NCBI GenBank assembly: GCA_901538445.1
Contig: LR594586.1
Span: 460,285-524,284, forward strand
Reading direction: 5' to 3'
DNA length: 64,000 bases
Source of the DNA: Gemmataceae bacterium
GTDB lineage: Bacteria; Planctomycetota; Planctomycetia; Gemmatales; Gemmataceae
The notes beneath the pieces are model-generated. The model did not search any database. It had not been told where the DNA came from and was given only the letters and a program-made list of their open reading frames with translations. Of this stretch, positions 1 through 7,655 are shown piece by piece (the first letter of the stretch is position 1; each line of letters begins with the position of its first letter). The position numbers were made by a program, and so were the translations under genes.

Positions 1-188
1 GCGGTCGCGGCCGTGCCGTGGGCCTGCGCGAGCTGCGGGGCGTACTGGTGCTTCACCTTGGTCGCGTCGATCGGGTTCGCCGCGCCGATCTGCGGGTCGC
101 CGAACGAACCAGGCGGTACCACCGGGATCTTCTCGAACGAGATCTGCCCGGCGAGGATCGTATCGGAGTAGTCGGTGTTCGTGGGCAC
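1..188 (-). CDS. Phage protein downstream of the head-tail connector, cut by window edge
   Basis: Partial gene running off the left edge; the visible N-terminal 62 residues begin with a GTG preceded by GGAGACC on the minus strand. It contains the phrase ILAGQISFEKIPVVPPG and no recognisable domain. It starts 28 bp after the gp6-like connector stop, so it belongs to the same leftward head operon. This is where HK97-type phages put head-tail adaptor or minor structural genes, so a virion role is a guess from position only. I do not recognise the family. Confidence 0.6.
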   Translation of the reverse strand, partial: MPTNTDYSDTILAGQISFEKIPVVPPGSFGDPQIGAANPIDATKVKHQYAPQLAQAHGTAAT

Positions 189-215
189 GTGGTCTCCGTT
201 GGTCTCTGGTCCGCG

Positions 216-809
216 TCACTGCCCGAGGTCGCCGGACAGCCCGAGCTTGTACCGACTCACCACCGTGGCCCACCCGCTCGGCAGCTCGCTGAGCGTTCCC
301 TCGTGGAACGCCTCGCGGTGCTCGTAGAAGTGGCCCGCCAGGAGCATGAGCGCCGTCCGCACCCGGCGCGGGACGGCGGCCGGGGTCGCCCACCCGGCCG
401 TGAACAGGACGTACCCGACCGGGCTCACCGGGATCCCGGCCGCGGTTGCCACCGCCGCCGGCGTGGCGGACAGGGCGACCCGGGCCGGGTGCGTGAGCAG
501 GTCGGCCCGCCACGCGGACCCCGCGAGCGGCACGGGCGAGCCCGTCGCGTCGTACTGCCCGACCGCGGCGACCGCGGTGACCCCGGCCCGGCCGAGGACG
601 ATCGGGCCGCACGGCCACCGGGAGAGGTCCTGGCGGTAGCCGGTGGCCAGCACGGGCCGGCCGGTGTCGTCCTCGAACTGCTCGGCCGCGGCCGCCAGGA
701 ACTCGTCGAGGTCGGCGTCCTCGGCCGGGCTGTTGAGCCTGAGCCGGTTCCGCAGCTCGGCCGCGGCGACCGGGGCCGCGGGCGGGGTGACGATGGTGAC
801 GCCGTACAT
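216..809 (-). CDS. Phage gp6-like head-tail connector protein
   Basis: 197 residues, resembling the HK97 gp6 family of connector proteins, which form a ring under the portal and join head to tail. The N-terminal half carries the helical pattern seen in this family (LRNRLRLNSPAEDADLDEFL, followed by AAAEQFEDDTGRPVL). The C-terminal part has the typical region rich in Leu, Met and aromatic residues before HFYEHRE. It lies 17 bp after the capsid gene, the standard gp5-gp6 order. Start is the ATG at 809; no good ribosome binding site is visible. Family call rests on pattern and position. Confidence 0.8.
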   Translation of the reverse strand: MYGVTIVTPPAAPVAAAELRNRLRLNSPAEDADLDEFLAAAAEQFEDDTGRPVLATGYRQDLSRWPCGPIVLGRAGVTAVAAVGQYDATGSPVPLAGSAWRADLLTHPARVALSATPAAVATAAGIPVSPVGYVLFTAGWATPAAVPRRVRTALMLLAGHFYEHREAFHEGTLSELPSGWATVVSRYKLGLSGDLGQ

Positions 810-825
810 GCGCGCTCCGCGGGGT

Positions 826-2172
826 TCAGCTCGCCGGATTCGCCAGGGTCTTCACCGCGGCGGTGTTGATGAGCCGGCCGTCCGCGCGGGCGAACGCCAG
901 GAACACGATCTTCCCGTCCAGGATCGCGACCTGGTCGAGGCGGTAGAACGTGACCTCCATCACGTCGCGCCAGAAGTACCGCGAGTAGTCGCCGTAGGCC
1001 GCGACCTTCGCGTTCACCCCGGTGGCGAGCACGTCGTTGTTCAGGAAGATCGGGTCGCCGTCGATGGTGCCCGGCCCGCTCTGGAACGGGTCGGCGAAGT
1101 ACCGGCTGTTGCCGTCCTTCAGCTTGCGGAGCTTCCCGAAGACGGTGTCGCTCATCATGAAGCCGCGCTTTTCGGCCGGGGCCTCGCGGTAGGCCGGGTC
1201 CACGCTGTACTTCAGGTCGAGGAAGTTGTCCCACGAGTAGGTGGGGGAGGCGTTGGTGCCGGCGATCACGACGCCCGACGCGGTCGCCTCGGTGATGATG
1301 CCCGTCGGCTCGGTGGTGCCGGCCCCGCGGGTCGCCGCCAGGTTGAACAGCCCGCCGATGCGCTCGCCGAGGATCATCGGGAGCAGCATGTTCATGCTGA
1401 CCTGGTCGTCCTGCAGCGCCTCGATGCTGATCGGCACCTTGTCGGAGCTGGCCTTGAACGCCTTCAGCGTGACGCTGGCGAGGGTCGGGTCGTTGTTCGT
1501 GGTCGAGCCGCCCTCGGCGAGCCACCGGCCGCGGTTGGCGGTGTCGTCCACCTTCGGCACGGGCAGGTCCACGCCGGTCGTGGTGCGGATCCGGGTGACC
1601 AGGTTGAGCGCCCGGCCGCGGAACTGGAGGGCCTTGTCGTAGGCGGTCGTGAACTCCTTCCACTGCACCATGGCGCTGGTGCCGGTGGTCGTGGCGAGGT
1701 CGCGGCGGACCGGACCGCCGTTGGCGGTCGGGTCGCCGCTGTAGGCCCCGACGACGCCGTCGGCACTGAACCGGATGGTGATGGCGGCCGAGTTCACGTC
1801 CACGCCGGCGTTGCTGGCGTTGAGCACCTGCTCGTGCGTGACGCCGTGGCCGCGGAGCATCCAGGCCCGCACCGCCTCGGAGACGGAGGCCGGCTGCGCG
1901 CGGTCGAGGACCGACCCGGCCCGCGGCGGGGCGCTGCGCCGGGTGACCTCGTTGAGCTGTTCCTCGGCCCGCTCCAGGGCGCTCATCCGCTCCAGCGTCT
2001 CGATCTTCTTCCCGAGCTTGTCGAACTCGGCGAAGTTGGCGTCGACTTTTGCGTTCTCCTCCCCGGTGAGGTCGCGCTCGCCCTCGGGCCGGGCCTGGGC
2101 GCGGGACATGATCTCCTTGTTCGCCGCGAGGAGGGTGGCCCGGGTTTCCTTCAGGCGTTGCAGTTCGTTCAC
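826..2172 (-). CDS. HK97-family phage major capsid protein
   Basis: 448 residues from the GTG at 2172, where the protein begins VNELQRLKETRATLL. The open frame continues upstream but in low-quality Arg/Pro-rich sequence. Residues about 1-90 are a charged helical region like the HK97 delta (scaffold) domain, which the prohead protease normally removes. The rest has family features such as KVPISIEALQDDQVSM, the region after it, and AFARADGRLINTAAVKTL near the C-terminus. It is the main shell protein of the head. It follows the protease gene by 71 bp and precedes the connector, the canonical order. Confidence 0.92.
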   Translation of the reverse strand: MNELQRLKETRATLLAANKEIMSRAQARPEGERDLTGEENAKVDANFAEFDKLGKKIETLERMSALERAEEQLNEVTRRSAPPRAGSVLDRAQPASVSEAVRAWMLRGHGVTHEQVLNASNAGVDVNSAAITIRFSADGVVGAYSGDPTANGGPVRRDLATTTGTSAMVQWKEFTTAYDKALQFRGRALNLVTRIRTTTGVDLPVPKVDDTANRGRWLAEGGSTTNNDPTLASVTLKAFKASSDKVPISIEALQDDQVSMNMLLPMILGERIGGLFNLAATRGAGTTEPTGIITEATASGVVIAGTNASPTYSWDNFLDLKYSVDPAYREAPAEKRGFMMSDTVFGKLRKLKDGNSRYFADPFQSGPGTIDGDPIFLNNDVLATGVNAKVAAYGDYSRYFWRDVMEVTFYRLDQVAILDGKIVFLAFARADGRLINTAAVKTLANPAS

Positions 2173-2221
2173 GGTGGACGGCCTCGGTGGCGGTGTGGGT
2201 CGCGGGTGTCGCGAAGGGTTC

Positions 2222-2235
2222 CCCGTATGTAGCCG
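2222..2235 (-). repeat. Phage intergenic motif CGGCTACATACGGG, copy 1
   Basis: Minus-strand copy of the element-specific motif, 8 bp after the protease stop and 50 bp before the capsid GTG. Core CTACATA is shared with copies at 4049, 6517 and 7274. Confidence 0.6.
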
Positions 2236-2243
2236 TCTGCCCG

Positions 2244-2795
2244 TCAGGATCGCTTCATCAGCTCGACCATCGCGACCCGGAGCGCGTGCCCGGTCGCCGG
2301 CGGCGCGGCCGCGGCCGACCGGTACTCCGCGGTCGAGGTCGGGTACGCCGGGTTCACCACCGGCCCCAGTTCGACCAGTTCGAGCGACAGCACCTCGCGG
2401 AGGTCTCGCGTCCACCGCTCGCCGCCGTCGCGGTGGGGGAAGGCGAAGAACGAGCTGCCGCGCAGGTCGCCGCGGGTGAGCAGCTCCCGCACGTCGGCCG
2501 CGCTCTCCGGCAGCTCGACCTCGTACCGCAGGCCCTCGGGCGAGTCGGTCAACCGGAGCGTGCCCGAGGCCGTGCGGCCGAGGAGCCGGTTCACGTCGTG
2601 GTTGAACGTCGAAATCACGTCCCGCCCGGCGGCGAGGGTGCGGCGGAAGGCACCGGGCCGGATCACTTCGGTGAAGCGCTTCCCCCGCTCGAAGATCTGG
2701 GCCGGCGAGTTGTACGTGATCAGACCGCGGAGCAGCTTGCCCGCGCGGGTGATCTCACCCGGCAGCGCGCGCCGGATCGGTTCCAGGGGGTCCAT
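2244..2795 (-). CDS. HK97-family prohead protease
   Basis: 183 residues from ATG 2795. This family is the head-maturation serine protease (peptidase family S78), which cleaves the capsid delta domain during head assembly. Visible signature: FNHDVNRLLGRT at about residues 64-75, with the catalytic His in NHD. The GSSFFAF segment near residue 119 supplies the catalytic Ser, and the C-terminal ELVELGPVVNPAYPTSTAEYR is typical of the family. The start codon lies 41 bp inside the end of the portal gene, so the two are probably translationally coupled. Confidence 0.92.
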   Translation of the reverse strand: MDPLEPIRRALPGEITRAGKLLRGLITYNSPAQIFERGKRFTEVIRPGAFRRTLAAGRDVISTFNHDVNRLLGRTASGTLRLTDSPEGLRYEVELPESAADVRELLTRGDLRGSSFFAFPHRDGGERWTRDLREVLSLELVELGPVVNPAYPTSTAEYRSAAAAPPATGHALRVAMVELMKRS

Positions 2796-4047
2796 CGTTC
2801 GGGGCCTCGGGTGTGGTGGTTGGCTTCGCCGGCGACGCCGCGGGGGCCGAGTTGAGCGGGCGCAACAGCACGTCGCCACCCGGCTCGGGCGGCAGGTCCT
2901 CACGCGCCCGCGCCTCGTTGGGCTTCATCCACCCGCCCGTGATCGCCGCGTTCCACGCCGCGAAGCGGGTCTGCGTGTCCGCGATCAACAGTCGGTCGGT
3001 GATGTGGCGGCAGTGCCGGCCGGGGCCGAGCAGCTTCAGGTCGATCTCGGCGTCGCGCTTCGCGATCCACGGGCCGAGGGTCGTGGTGACGTGGTCCCGG
3101 TTGAGCTGTTCCAGGTTCGACCAGGTCGCCCGGCCGAGCTTGTGCAGCTTCACGGGGCTGATGTTGAAGAACCGCGCCACCTCATCGACCAGCCACTCGC
3201 ACAGCTCGGCGAGTTGCAACTGGTCGTTGTGGGCGAGGGTGAACGGGTTCCACTTGGTGCCCTCTTCCAGGATCATCGGCGTGCCGATGCCGGCGGCCCC
3301 GCCGTAGAGCGCCCGCCAACTGTTCCGCATGTTGTTAGCGGCGGGCTCGGACAGGACGCCGGTGTGCTCGATCACCCCGGACGGGTTGAGGCCGTTCTTG
3401 AAGCGGGCCGTGCCGTACCGCTGCGCTGAGATCGCCATCCCGAACGTCATCCGGGCGGTGTTGAGGAGCTGGTAGCCGACGGACCCGTCCGGCGTGAAGC
3501 CGGGGAGGAACAGCACGTCGGCGGCGTCGAGCTTGACGTAGCGGCCGCTCGGCACCGGCGCGCTGTACTCCGGGGCCTCGAACGTGAGCCGGCCGTAGCC
3601 GTCCCGGTCGATCCGCACCTGGTGGGATTCGAGCGGCCACAGCTCGCGCGGCCGCCCCGCCCCGTCGCGGGCGATCTCCGCGACGGCGAACCCCCAAATG
3701 TTGGCGTTGTGCTGGAACTGCGACCAGAACACCGGCCCCGTCATCTCCGGGTTCGGCCGGGCCAGCAGTTGGGTGACCGGGTCGTCGTAGAGCGGCTTCG
3801 CGCCCTCCTCCAGCCGGTGCCCGCCGTAGACGCACATCGGCGACGACGCGAGGTCCTCGGCGATGACCCGGTCCGCGCAGAAGACGGCCGAGATCCCCAT
3901 CGCCTCGGCCGCGGAGGTGGGGCCGGTCTCCCCACCCACGCGGGCGGGGACCAGGCCGAGCTGGGCGAGCTGGTCGTAGGTGATGTCCCGCTGGACCGGG
4001 GCACCGCGGAACCAGGACAGCGGGTTGATGCGGGTGAGCCACTTCAT
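2755..4047 (-). CDS. HK97-family phage portal protein
   Basis: 430 residues from ATG 4047 (MKWLTRINPLSWF). The portal is the dodecameric DNA channel at one head vertex. Family features are the N-terminal MGISAVFCADRVIAEDLASS segment, the central GFTPDGSVGYQLLNTAR region and the C-terminal helical part ending in LPPEPGGDVLLRPLN. The tail is Pro/Thr-rich low complexity. It starts 17 bp after the terminase stop, with the CTACATA motif in the gap. The 3' end overlaps the protease gene by 41 bp. Length and order match the family. Confidence 0.92.
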   Translation of the reverse strand: MKWLTRINPLSWFRGAPVQRDITYDQLAQLGLVPARVGGETGPTSAAEAMGISAVFCADRVIAEDLASSPMCVYGGHRLEEGAKPLYDDPVTQLLARPNPEMTGPVFWSQFQHNANIWGFAVAEIARDGAGRPRELWPLESHQVRIDRDGYGRLTFEAPEYSAPVPSGRYVKLDAADVLFLPGFTPDGSVGYQLLNTARMTFGMAISAQRYGTARFKNGLNPSGVIEHTGVLSEPAANNMRNSWRALYGGAAGIGTPMILEEGTKWNPFTLAHNDQLQLAELCEWLVDEVARFFNISPVKLHKLGRATWSNLEQLNRDHVTTTLGPWIAKRDAEIDLKLLGPGRHCRHITDRLLIADTQTRFAAWNAAITGGWMKPNEARAREDLPPEPGGDVLLRPLNSAPAASPAKPTTTPEAPNDGPPGTDPARAAG

Positions 4048-4048
4048 G

Positions 4049-4062
4049 CGACTATGTAGCCG
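4049..4062 (-). repeat. Phage intergenic motif CGGCTACATAGTCG, copy 2
   Basis: Fills nearly the whole gap between the large terminase stop and the portal ATG, ending one base before the ATG. No Shine-Dalgarno sequence is present there, so the motif is the only candidate signal for expression of the portal gene. Confidence 0.6.
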
Positions 4063-4063
4063 C

Positions 4064-5698
4064 TCACAGCGTGCGGAACCCGCGGGCCTCGTACACCGAC
4101 GGCTTGGGGGGCGGGGCCGCGGCCGCGGCGTCGGCGAGGGCGAACGGCATGAGCAGCGCGACCGCACCGTCGATGTGGTCCACGCTCCGGGCCTTGAGCG
4201 GCCGCACGTTCTGGTACCGGTCCTCGTCCAGCCGCACCGAGTTCAGGCACCAGCGCAGCCAGGCGTTCCCGTCGTGCGTCACCCGGCGCTCGGTGACGGC
4301 GGTCTCCAGCTCGCGGGTGGGGCCGTTGAACCACCGGTGCGTCTGGGGCTGGCGGAAGATCTTGTCGGCCCCGAGCACGCCGTCGAGGTCCTGGCCGATG
4401 ACCCAGGCCCCGTTCGGGTCCATGATGAACGCCTTCACCTGGTGCGCGGCGATGATGGCGTCGATCGTCTTCAGCACGGCCGTCTTGTCGATCACCTCCC
4501 CCGGGGTCATGACCATCGCCCCGTCCGCGATGTACTGCTGGTACCGCGGCAGGTTGGTCCGCTCGCGGTCCCGCACCCCGGCCTCTGCGACCCAGGCCCA
4601 CGAGCGGACGTAGAACCGGCGGTTCGGCCGGACCCACACGGCCGAGAGCGACGTCGGGTCGATGCGCTGGGAGGCGTCGAACCCGAGGTAGCACGGGAGC
4701 GTCCGCAGCTCGGCCTCGGGCAGCACGCCCTTGCAGGCGTCCCACCGGCTCACCTCGATCCAGGTGTTCTCACTGGCCTTGCGGAAGATGTTGAGCCGGT
4801 AGCGCTCGAAGTTGAGCCGGTCGATCGTCTTCTTCTTCGCGCTCTCCCAGTCGAGCCGGAACTTCTCCGTGGTGTACCCGTCGTACAGGTCGAGCGACGG
4901 GTTCGCCTTCCGCCAGGTCGCCGGGTCGTCGAGGTCGTCCTTCTCCGGGTCGGCCTCGTACACCTCGGCGTAGAGCGTGGGGTCGGTGTCGGTGCCCGCC
5001 ACGATCGCCCGGCCGCGCTCGACCAGCGAGTAGTACCAGTGGGTGACGTCGTCGCCGGCGGTGCTGATCACGAACAGGAACCCGTCGGCCCGCCCGATCA
5101 TGGCGTATTCGAGGGTCTGGTAGAGCTTCGCCGAGGCGTGCGCGTGGGCCTCGTCCACGATCGCCATTGAGGCGTTCGCGCCTTCGGCGTTCGGCGCATC
5201 GGAGCTGAGGGACTCGTACAGCCCGCCGCCGGGCCGGCGGTCCTGGATCCGCTTCTTTGACTCCGTGGCCTTGGTGACTTTCTGCAACTTCGGGTGCTTG
5301 CGGAAGCACTCGGCGAGGTGCTGATACACCTGCTCGGCGTTCTGCTTCGTGGTCGAGGCCGACACCACCCACGGCGTCCTCACGAGCCCCCCGAGCAGCT
5401 CGTAGGCGGCAACCACGGCCGTGAGCAGCGTCTTGCCGTTCTTCTTCGGGACGTGGAGGAGCGCCTTCCGCCACCGCCGCGAGCCGTCCGGCGAACGCCA
5501 CCCGTAGAGGGCCATGAGCGTGCGCTTCTGCCACTCGAACAGGCGGAAGTCACCGACGGTGAACTTGGGTGCGAGGTACGTTTCGGCGAACGCGATGACG
5601 CGATCGGCCGCGGCCTGGTCCCAGTAGTAGCCGGCGGCGATCGCCTTGCGGTCCGCCTCGGTGCGGACCGCCCAGGCCGGGGGTGCGGTGCGGTTCAT
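4064..5698 (-). CDS. terL: Phage terminase large subunit
   Basis: 544 residues from ATG 5698. It is the ATP-driven DNA packaging motor plus headful or end-cutting nuclease. Walker A is HVPKKNGKT at residues 82-90, a form common in HK97-like terminases. Walker B is MAIVDEAHAH at about 178-187, with motif C-like FVISTAGDD following. The C-terminal RNase H-like nuclease carries LGFDASQRIDPTSL, AFIMDPNGAW and KARSVDHIDGAVALLM, which contain its acidic metal ligands. It sits between the HNH gene and the portal as in cos-type phages, and all key residues appear intact. Confidence 0.95.
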   Translation of the reverse strand: MNRTAPPAWAVRTEADRKAIAAGYYWDQAAADRVIAFAETYLAPKFTVGDFRLFEWQKRTLMALYGWRSPDGSRRWRKALLHVPKKNGKTLLTAVVAAYELLGGLVRTPWVVSASTTKQNAEQVYQHLAECFRKHPKLQKVTKATESKKRIQDRRPGGGLYESLSSDAPNAEGANASMAIVDEAHAHASAKLYQTLEYAMIGRADGFLFVISTAGDDVTHWYYSLVERGRAIVAGTDTDPTLYAEVYEADPEKDDLDDPATWRKANPSLDLYDGYTTEKFRLDWESAKKKTIDRLNFERYRLNIFRKASENTWIEVSRWDACKGVLPEAELRTLPCYLGFDASQRIDPTSLSAVWVRPNRRFYVRSWAWVAEAGVRDRERTNLPRYQQYIADGAMVMTPGEVIDKTAVLKTIDAIIAAHQVKAFIMDPNGAWVIGQDLDGVLGADKIFRQPQTHRWFNGPTRELETAVTERRVTHDGNAWLRWCLNSVRLDEDRYQNVRPLKARSVDHIDGAVALLMPFALADAAAAAPPPKPSVYEARGFRTL

Positions 5699-5706
5699 CG
5701 GCCTAT

Positions 5707-5967
5707 CTACCGGCCGTGCTCGGCCCGGTGGCACCGCTCGCACAGCAGCTCGACGTTCGCGTCTGCGCGGTTGTGCGGGTCGCGGTCGATGTGGTGCAGG
5801 TGCGCCGACCAGTCGGCCTCGCACCGCTGGCAGAGCGGGTGCCGCTTCAGCAGCCGGGCGCGCTGCTGGCGGTGGGCGTGGCCGTAGCCGCGGGCCGTGG
5901 TCGAGGCCCGCGGGGCGCTCGCGACCACGGCCGGCTTCAGGTTCGGGATCTGCGGCGCTTTCGGCAT
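5707..5967 (-). CDS. HNH endonuclease next to terminase
   Basis: 86 residues from ATG 5967. A small HNH nuclease with CQRC and CERCH zinc-binding pairs and the HHIDRDPHN core at about residues 57-65. HNH proteins of this kind beside terL are required for cos cleavage and packaging in several HK97-like phages (family knowledge, e.g. HK97 gp74). The start overlaps the stop of the preceding membrane protein by one base (TGATG), so translation is coupled. It ends 8 bp before the terL start. Confidence 0.9.
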   Translation of the reverse strand: MPKAPQIPNLKPAVVASAPRASTTARGYGHAHRQQRARLLKRHPLCQRCEADWSAHLHHIDRDPHNRADANVELLCERCHRAEHGR

Positions 5968-6191
5968 CAGAAGGGCAGCAGCGGGGCCAGCTCGGGGATG
6001 TACGCACGCACCAGGGCACCGACGGCCGAGCTGACCGCCACGGCGACGACGTGGACCCAGGCCGGCTGACCCGCCATCCACAACTTGTACTGCTCGAACA
6101 GGGACAGCGACCGCACCGGCGGCATCGGGTCCGGGATCTCGATGTCCGTGACGGTGACGTCCGAGGCGACGTTGAGGGTGTGCTCGTTCAT
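5967..6191 (-). CDS. Small phage membrane protein, possible holin
   Basis: 74 residues from ATG 6191. The N-terminal half is polar (MNEHTLNVASDVTVTDIEIP). The second half has one hydrophobic stretch, WVHVVAVAVSSAVGALV, long enough to cross a membrane. It overlaps the small terminase stop by 4 bp (ATGA) and the HNH start by 1 bp, so it is part of a tightly coupled packaging operon. A single membrane span beside phage genes would fit a holin or superinfection-exclusion protein, but there is no family match I can name. Confidence 0.6.
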   Translation of the reverse strand: MNEHTLNVASDVTVTDIEIPDPMPPVRSLSLFEQYKLWMAGQPAWVHVVAVAVSSAVGALVRAYIPELAPLLPF

Positions 6192-6514
6192 AGGCCGAAT
6201 GCGTCTTTCTTGTCGGCGGGTTCGGTGTCCATCTTGGCGGCCCGCCGCGCCTGCGGGAGCAACCCGAACTGCTTGGCGAAGGCGTGGTACTGCTTCAGCA
6301 GCCGATCCAACTTGATCGGGGTGCGGAAGTCGTCGGGGTCGTTCGGGAGCGCCTGCAGCTCCTGGATCTTGCCCCAGATCACGCACAGGATCGCGAAGCT
6401 CTCAACGTCGGAACGGGTCAGCACGCCGGCCCGCTTCAGCCGGCGGTAGTGCTTGTCCCAGAAGCCGCGCGCGTCGGGTGCGAGCTTCGCCGGCGGTTCG
6501 GGTGCGGGCTTCAT
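6188..6514 (-). CDS. terS: Phage terminase small subunit, P27-like
   Basis: 108 residues from ATG 6514; a GTG directly before it at 6517 is an alternative start. The small terminase binds the packaging site and recruits the motor. The pattern KLAPDARGFWDKHYRRLKR, then LTRSDVESFAILCVIW, then LLKQYHAFAKQFGLLPQAR is that of the P27 family: an N-terminal helix-turn-helix followed by an oligomerisation helix. The CTACATA motif lies immediately upstream. It overlaps the membrane-protein start by 4 bp. Confidence 0.85.
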   Translation of the reverse strand: MKPAPEPPAKLAPDARGFWDKHYRRLKRAGVLTRSDVESFAILCVIWGKIQELQALPNDPDDFRTPIKLDRLLKQYHAFAKQFGLLPQARRAAKMDTEPADKKDAFGL

Positions 6515-6516
6515 CA

Positions 6517-6530
6517 CCCGTATGTAGCCG
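6517..6530 (-). repeat. Phage intergenic motif CGGCTACATACGGG, copy 3
   Basis: Nearly identical to the copy at 2222 and placed directly before the small terminase start codons. It lies between that gene and the oppositely oriented small gene at 6563. Confidence 0.6.
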
Positions 6531-6562
6531 CGGGGCTATGATGCACGCACAAGGGGGATCCC

Positions 6563-6748
6563 ATGTTCCGAGTGCTCAACTACACGCCGGCGGCCGAGAC
6601 GCTCTTCAAAGTCGGGTTCGTGGTCGTGAGCGACGGCCGCTGGACGATCGACGTCTACTCGGCCCGCCCCGAGTTGCCGGAAGATCGCGAGGGTACGTTG
6701 AAGCTCGCCCAGGCGATCGCCGACCAGCTCAACTCCAAAATCAATTGA
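6563..6748 (+). CDS. Small phage-region protein of unknown function, opposite strand
   Basis: 61 residues from ATG 6563, preceded by a strong ribosome binding site (GGGGGA at about 6552-6557). The protein (MFRVLNYTPAAETLFKVGF at the N-terminus, then alternating strand-like and charged segments) has no recognised domain and no membrane span. It is inserted on the plus strand between two minus-strand structural genes, which is typical of a moron, a late-acquired cargo gene with its own signals. Moron status is inference from orientation. Confidence 0.6.
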   Translation: MFRVLNYTPAAETLFKVGFVVVSDGRWTIDVYSARPELPEDREGTLKLAQAIADQLNSKIN

Positions 6749-6812
6749 TTGGTCCGGCGGCGCGTGCGCGGGAGGCAGTGGGGTCACGGGCCGGAGACGC
6801 CCAAAGTCTTTG

Positions 6813-6835
6813 GCCCCCCTACCCCTGGGGCTTTT
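6813..6835 (+). terminator. Weak hairpin with T-run after the small plus-strand gene
   Basis: GCCCC and GGGGC form a 5-bp stem around a 9-nt loop, followed by TTTT. It lies 65 bp beyond the stop of the 61-residue gene. The stem is short, so the call is tentative. Confidence 0.3.
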
Positions 6836-6895
6836 CTCCGGGCGAATTTTGATCGAGGTCGATTTTCTGTTACCGGTTTCGCCGGCGACGTGCGA

Positions 6896-7273
6896 TTAAC
6901 TCTTCACCCACCAGACGGTCATCCTGACGACGTGGTGGTACCCGTCCTCGGTGGTCTCCTCGCTCGTCCCGTCCCAGAACGCCGACCGCAGCACGTCGCC
7001 GCGGTACCCTTCGACCACTCTCAACACGGCGTCGATCACGGCCTTTGCCGTGGCGTAGGTGTCGGCGAGCGAATGGAACTCAACCTCGGACCGCACATCG
7101 GTCGGTGAGTCGAGGGCCTCGAACGGCACCGACTCGGGCACGGCGTAGTAGAGCCACGGCGTGGGGTCCTCGTCGTCGGGGATCTCGCCGGGGTAGATGC
7201 GGTCCCCGACCAGGGTAGTAAGTGCCGGATCTGCACCGAGTGCGGCGCGGAGTTCTTCTTGGATGCTTGCCAT
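6896..7273 (-). CDS. Phage tail completion protein, DUF3168 (gp17-like)
   Basis: 125 residues from ATG 7273. It matches the DUF3168/gp17 tail-completion family, which caps the tail tube at the head interface. Typical features are the N-terminal IQEELRAALGADPALTTLVGDRIYPGEIP, given here as two blocks: IQEELRAALGADP and LVGDRIYPGEIP. The central EVEFHSLADTYATAK and the C-terminal YHHVVRMTVWWVK also fit. In most HK97-like phages this gene lies after the connector, whereas here it is first in the leftward set, upstream of the small terminase. A CTACATA copy lies just before its ATG. Confidence 0.85.
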   Translation of the reverse strand: MASIQEELRAALGADPALTTLVGDRIYPGEIPDDEDPTPWLYYAVPESVPFEALDSPTDVRSEVEFHSLADTYATAKAVIDAVLRVVEGYRGDVLRSAFWDGTSEETTEDGYHHVVRMTVWWVKS

Positions 7274-7290
7274 GCCGCTATGTAGCGGCG
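7274..7290 (-). repeat. Phage intergenic motif, CGCCGCTACATAGCGGC, copy 4
   Basis: This copy abuts the ATG of the DUF3168 gene, with CTACATA ending 5 bp before it. GCCGC and GCGGC flank the core, so this copy can form a short hairpin. Confidence 0.55.
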
Positions 7291-7296
7291 TTGCTG

Positions 7297-7362
7297 CGCA
7301 GGACCTCGCCCGTTATCGTGAACCCGCTCGACCAGGTTCACGATAACGGGCGAGGTCCTGCG
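7297..7362. repeat. Perfect 28-bp inverted repeat with 10-nt loop in a divergent intergenic region
   Basis: Positions 7297-7324 are an exact inverted match of 7335-7362 (core GCAGGACCTCGCCCGTTATC). The repeat occupies most of the space between the start of the leftward DUF3168 gene and the rightward RHH gene. There is no T-run on either side, so it is a poor terminator. Its location suits an operator, a recombination or replication site, or an insertion scar. Confidence 0.85.
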
Positions 7363-7394
7363 TGGCAGACAGCGAACCAGATCCGGAGGTGGGT

Positions 7395-7655
7395 GTGCCA
7401 GTCCCGAAGAAGAAGCAGACGGTGCGCGGGGCGAAGCGGATGAGGGAACAGGGCTACAAGCAAGTGGCGCTCTGGCTCGGGCCGGTCGAGGCGGGCGTGA
7501 TCGCGGCCGCCGCCAAACGGCTGGGTATGCCGGTGGCGACGTGGATCCGGGAACAAGCCTTCGCCGCGGCACAGGCGGCCGAGGCGGAACGGAGGAAGCT
7601 AACGAAAGTGGCCGCGGCGAAGGCCGAGGCCGAAAGACGAAAGGGACAGCTCTAA
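7395..7655 (+). CDS. Ribbon-helix-helix-like small DNA-binding protein
   Basis: 86 residues from GTG 7395, chosen because GGAGGTG lies directly upstream; the frame stays open to a GTG at 7362. The segment KQVALWLGPVEAGVIAAAAK, followed by RLGMPVATWIREQAF, has the strand-helix-helix pattern of Arc/MobC-type RHH proteins. The tail is an Ala/Lys/Glu-rich helix (AAEAERRKLTKVAAAKAEAE). It ends convergently with the integrase, overlapping its stop by 4 bp, and lies beside a 28-bp inverted repeat. That suggests a regulator or excisionase-like role, which is inference. Confidence 0.65.
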   Translation: MPVPKKKQTVRGAKRMREQGYKQVALWLGPVEAGVIAAAAKRLGMPVATWIREQAFAAAQAAEAERRKLTKVAAAKAEAERRKGQL

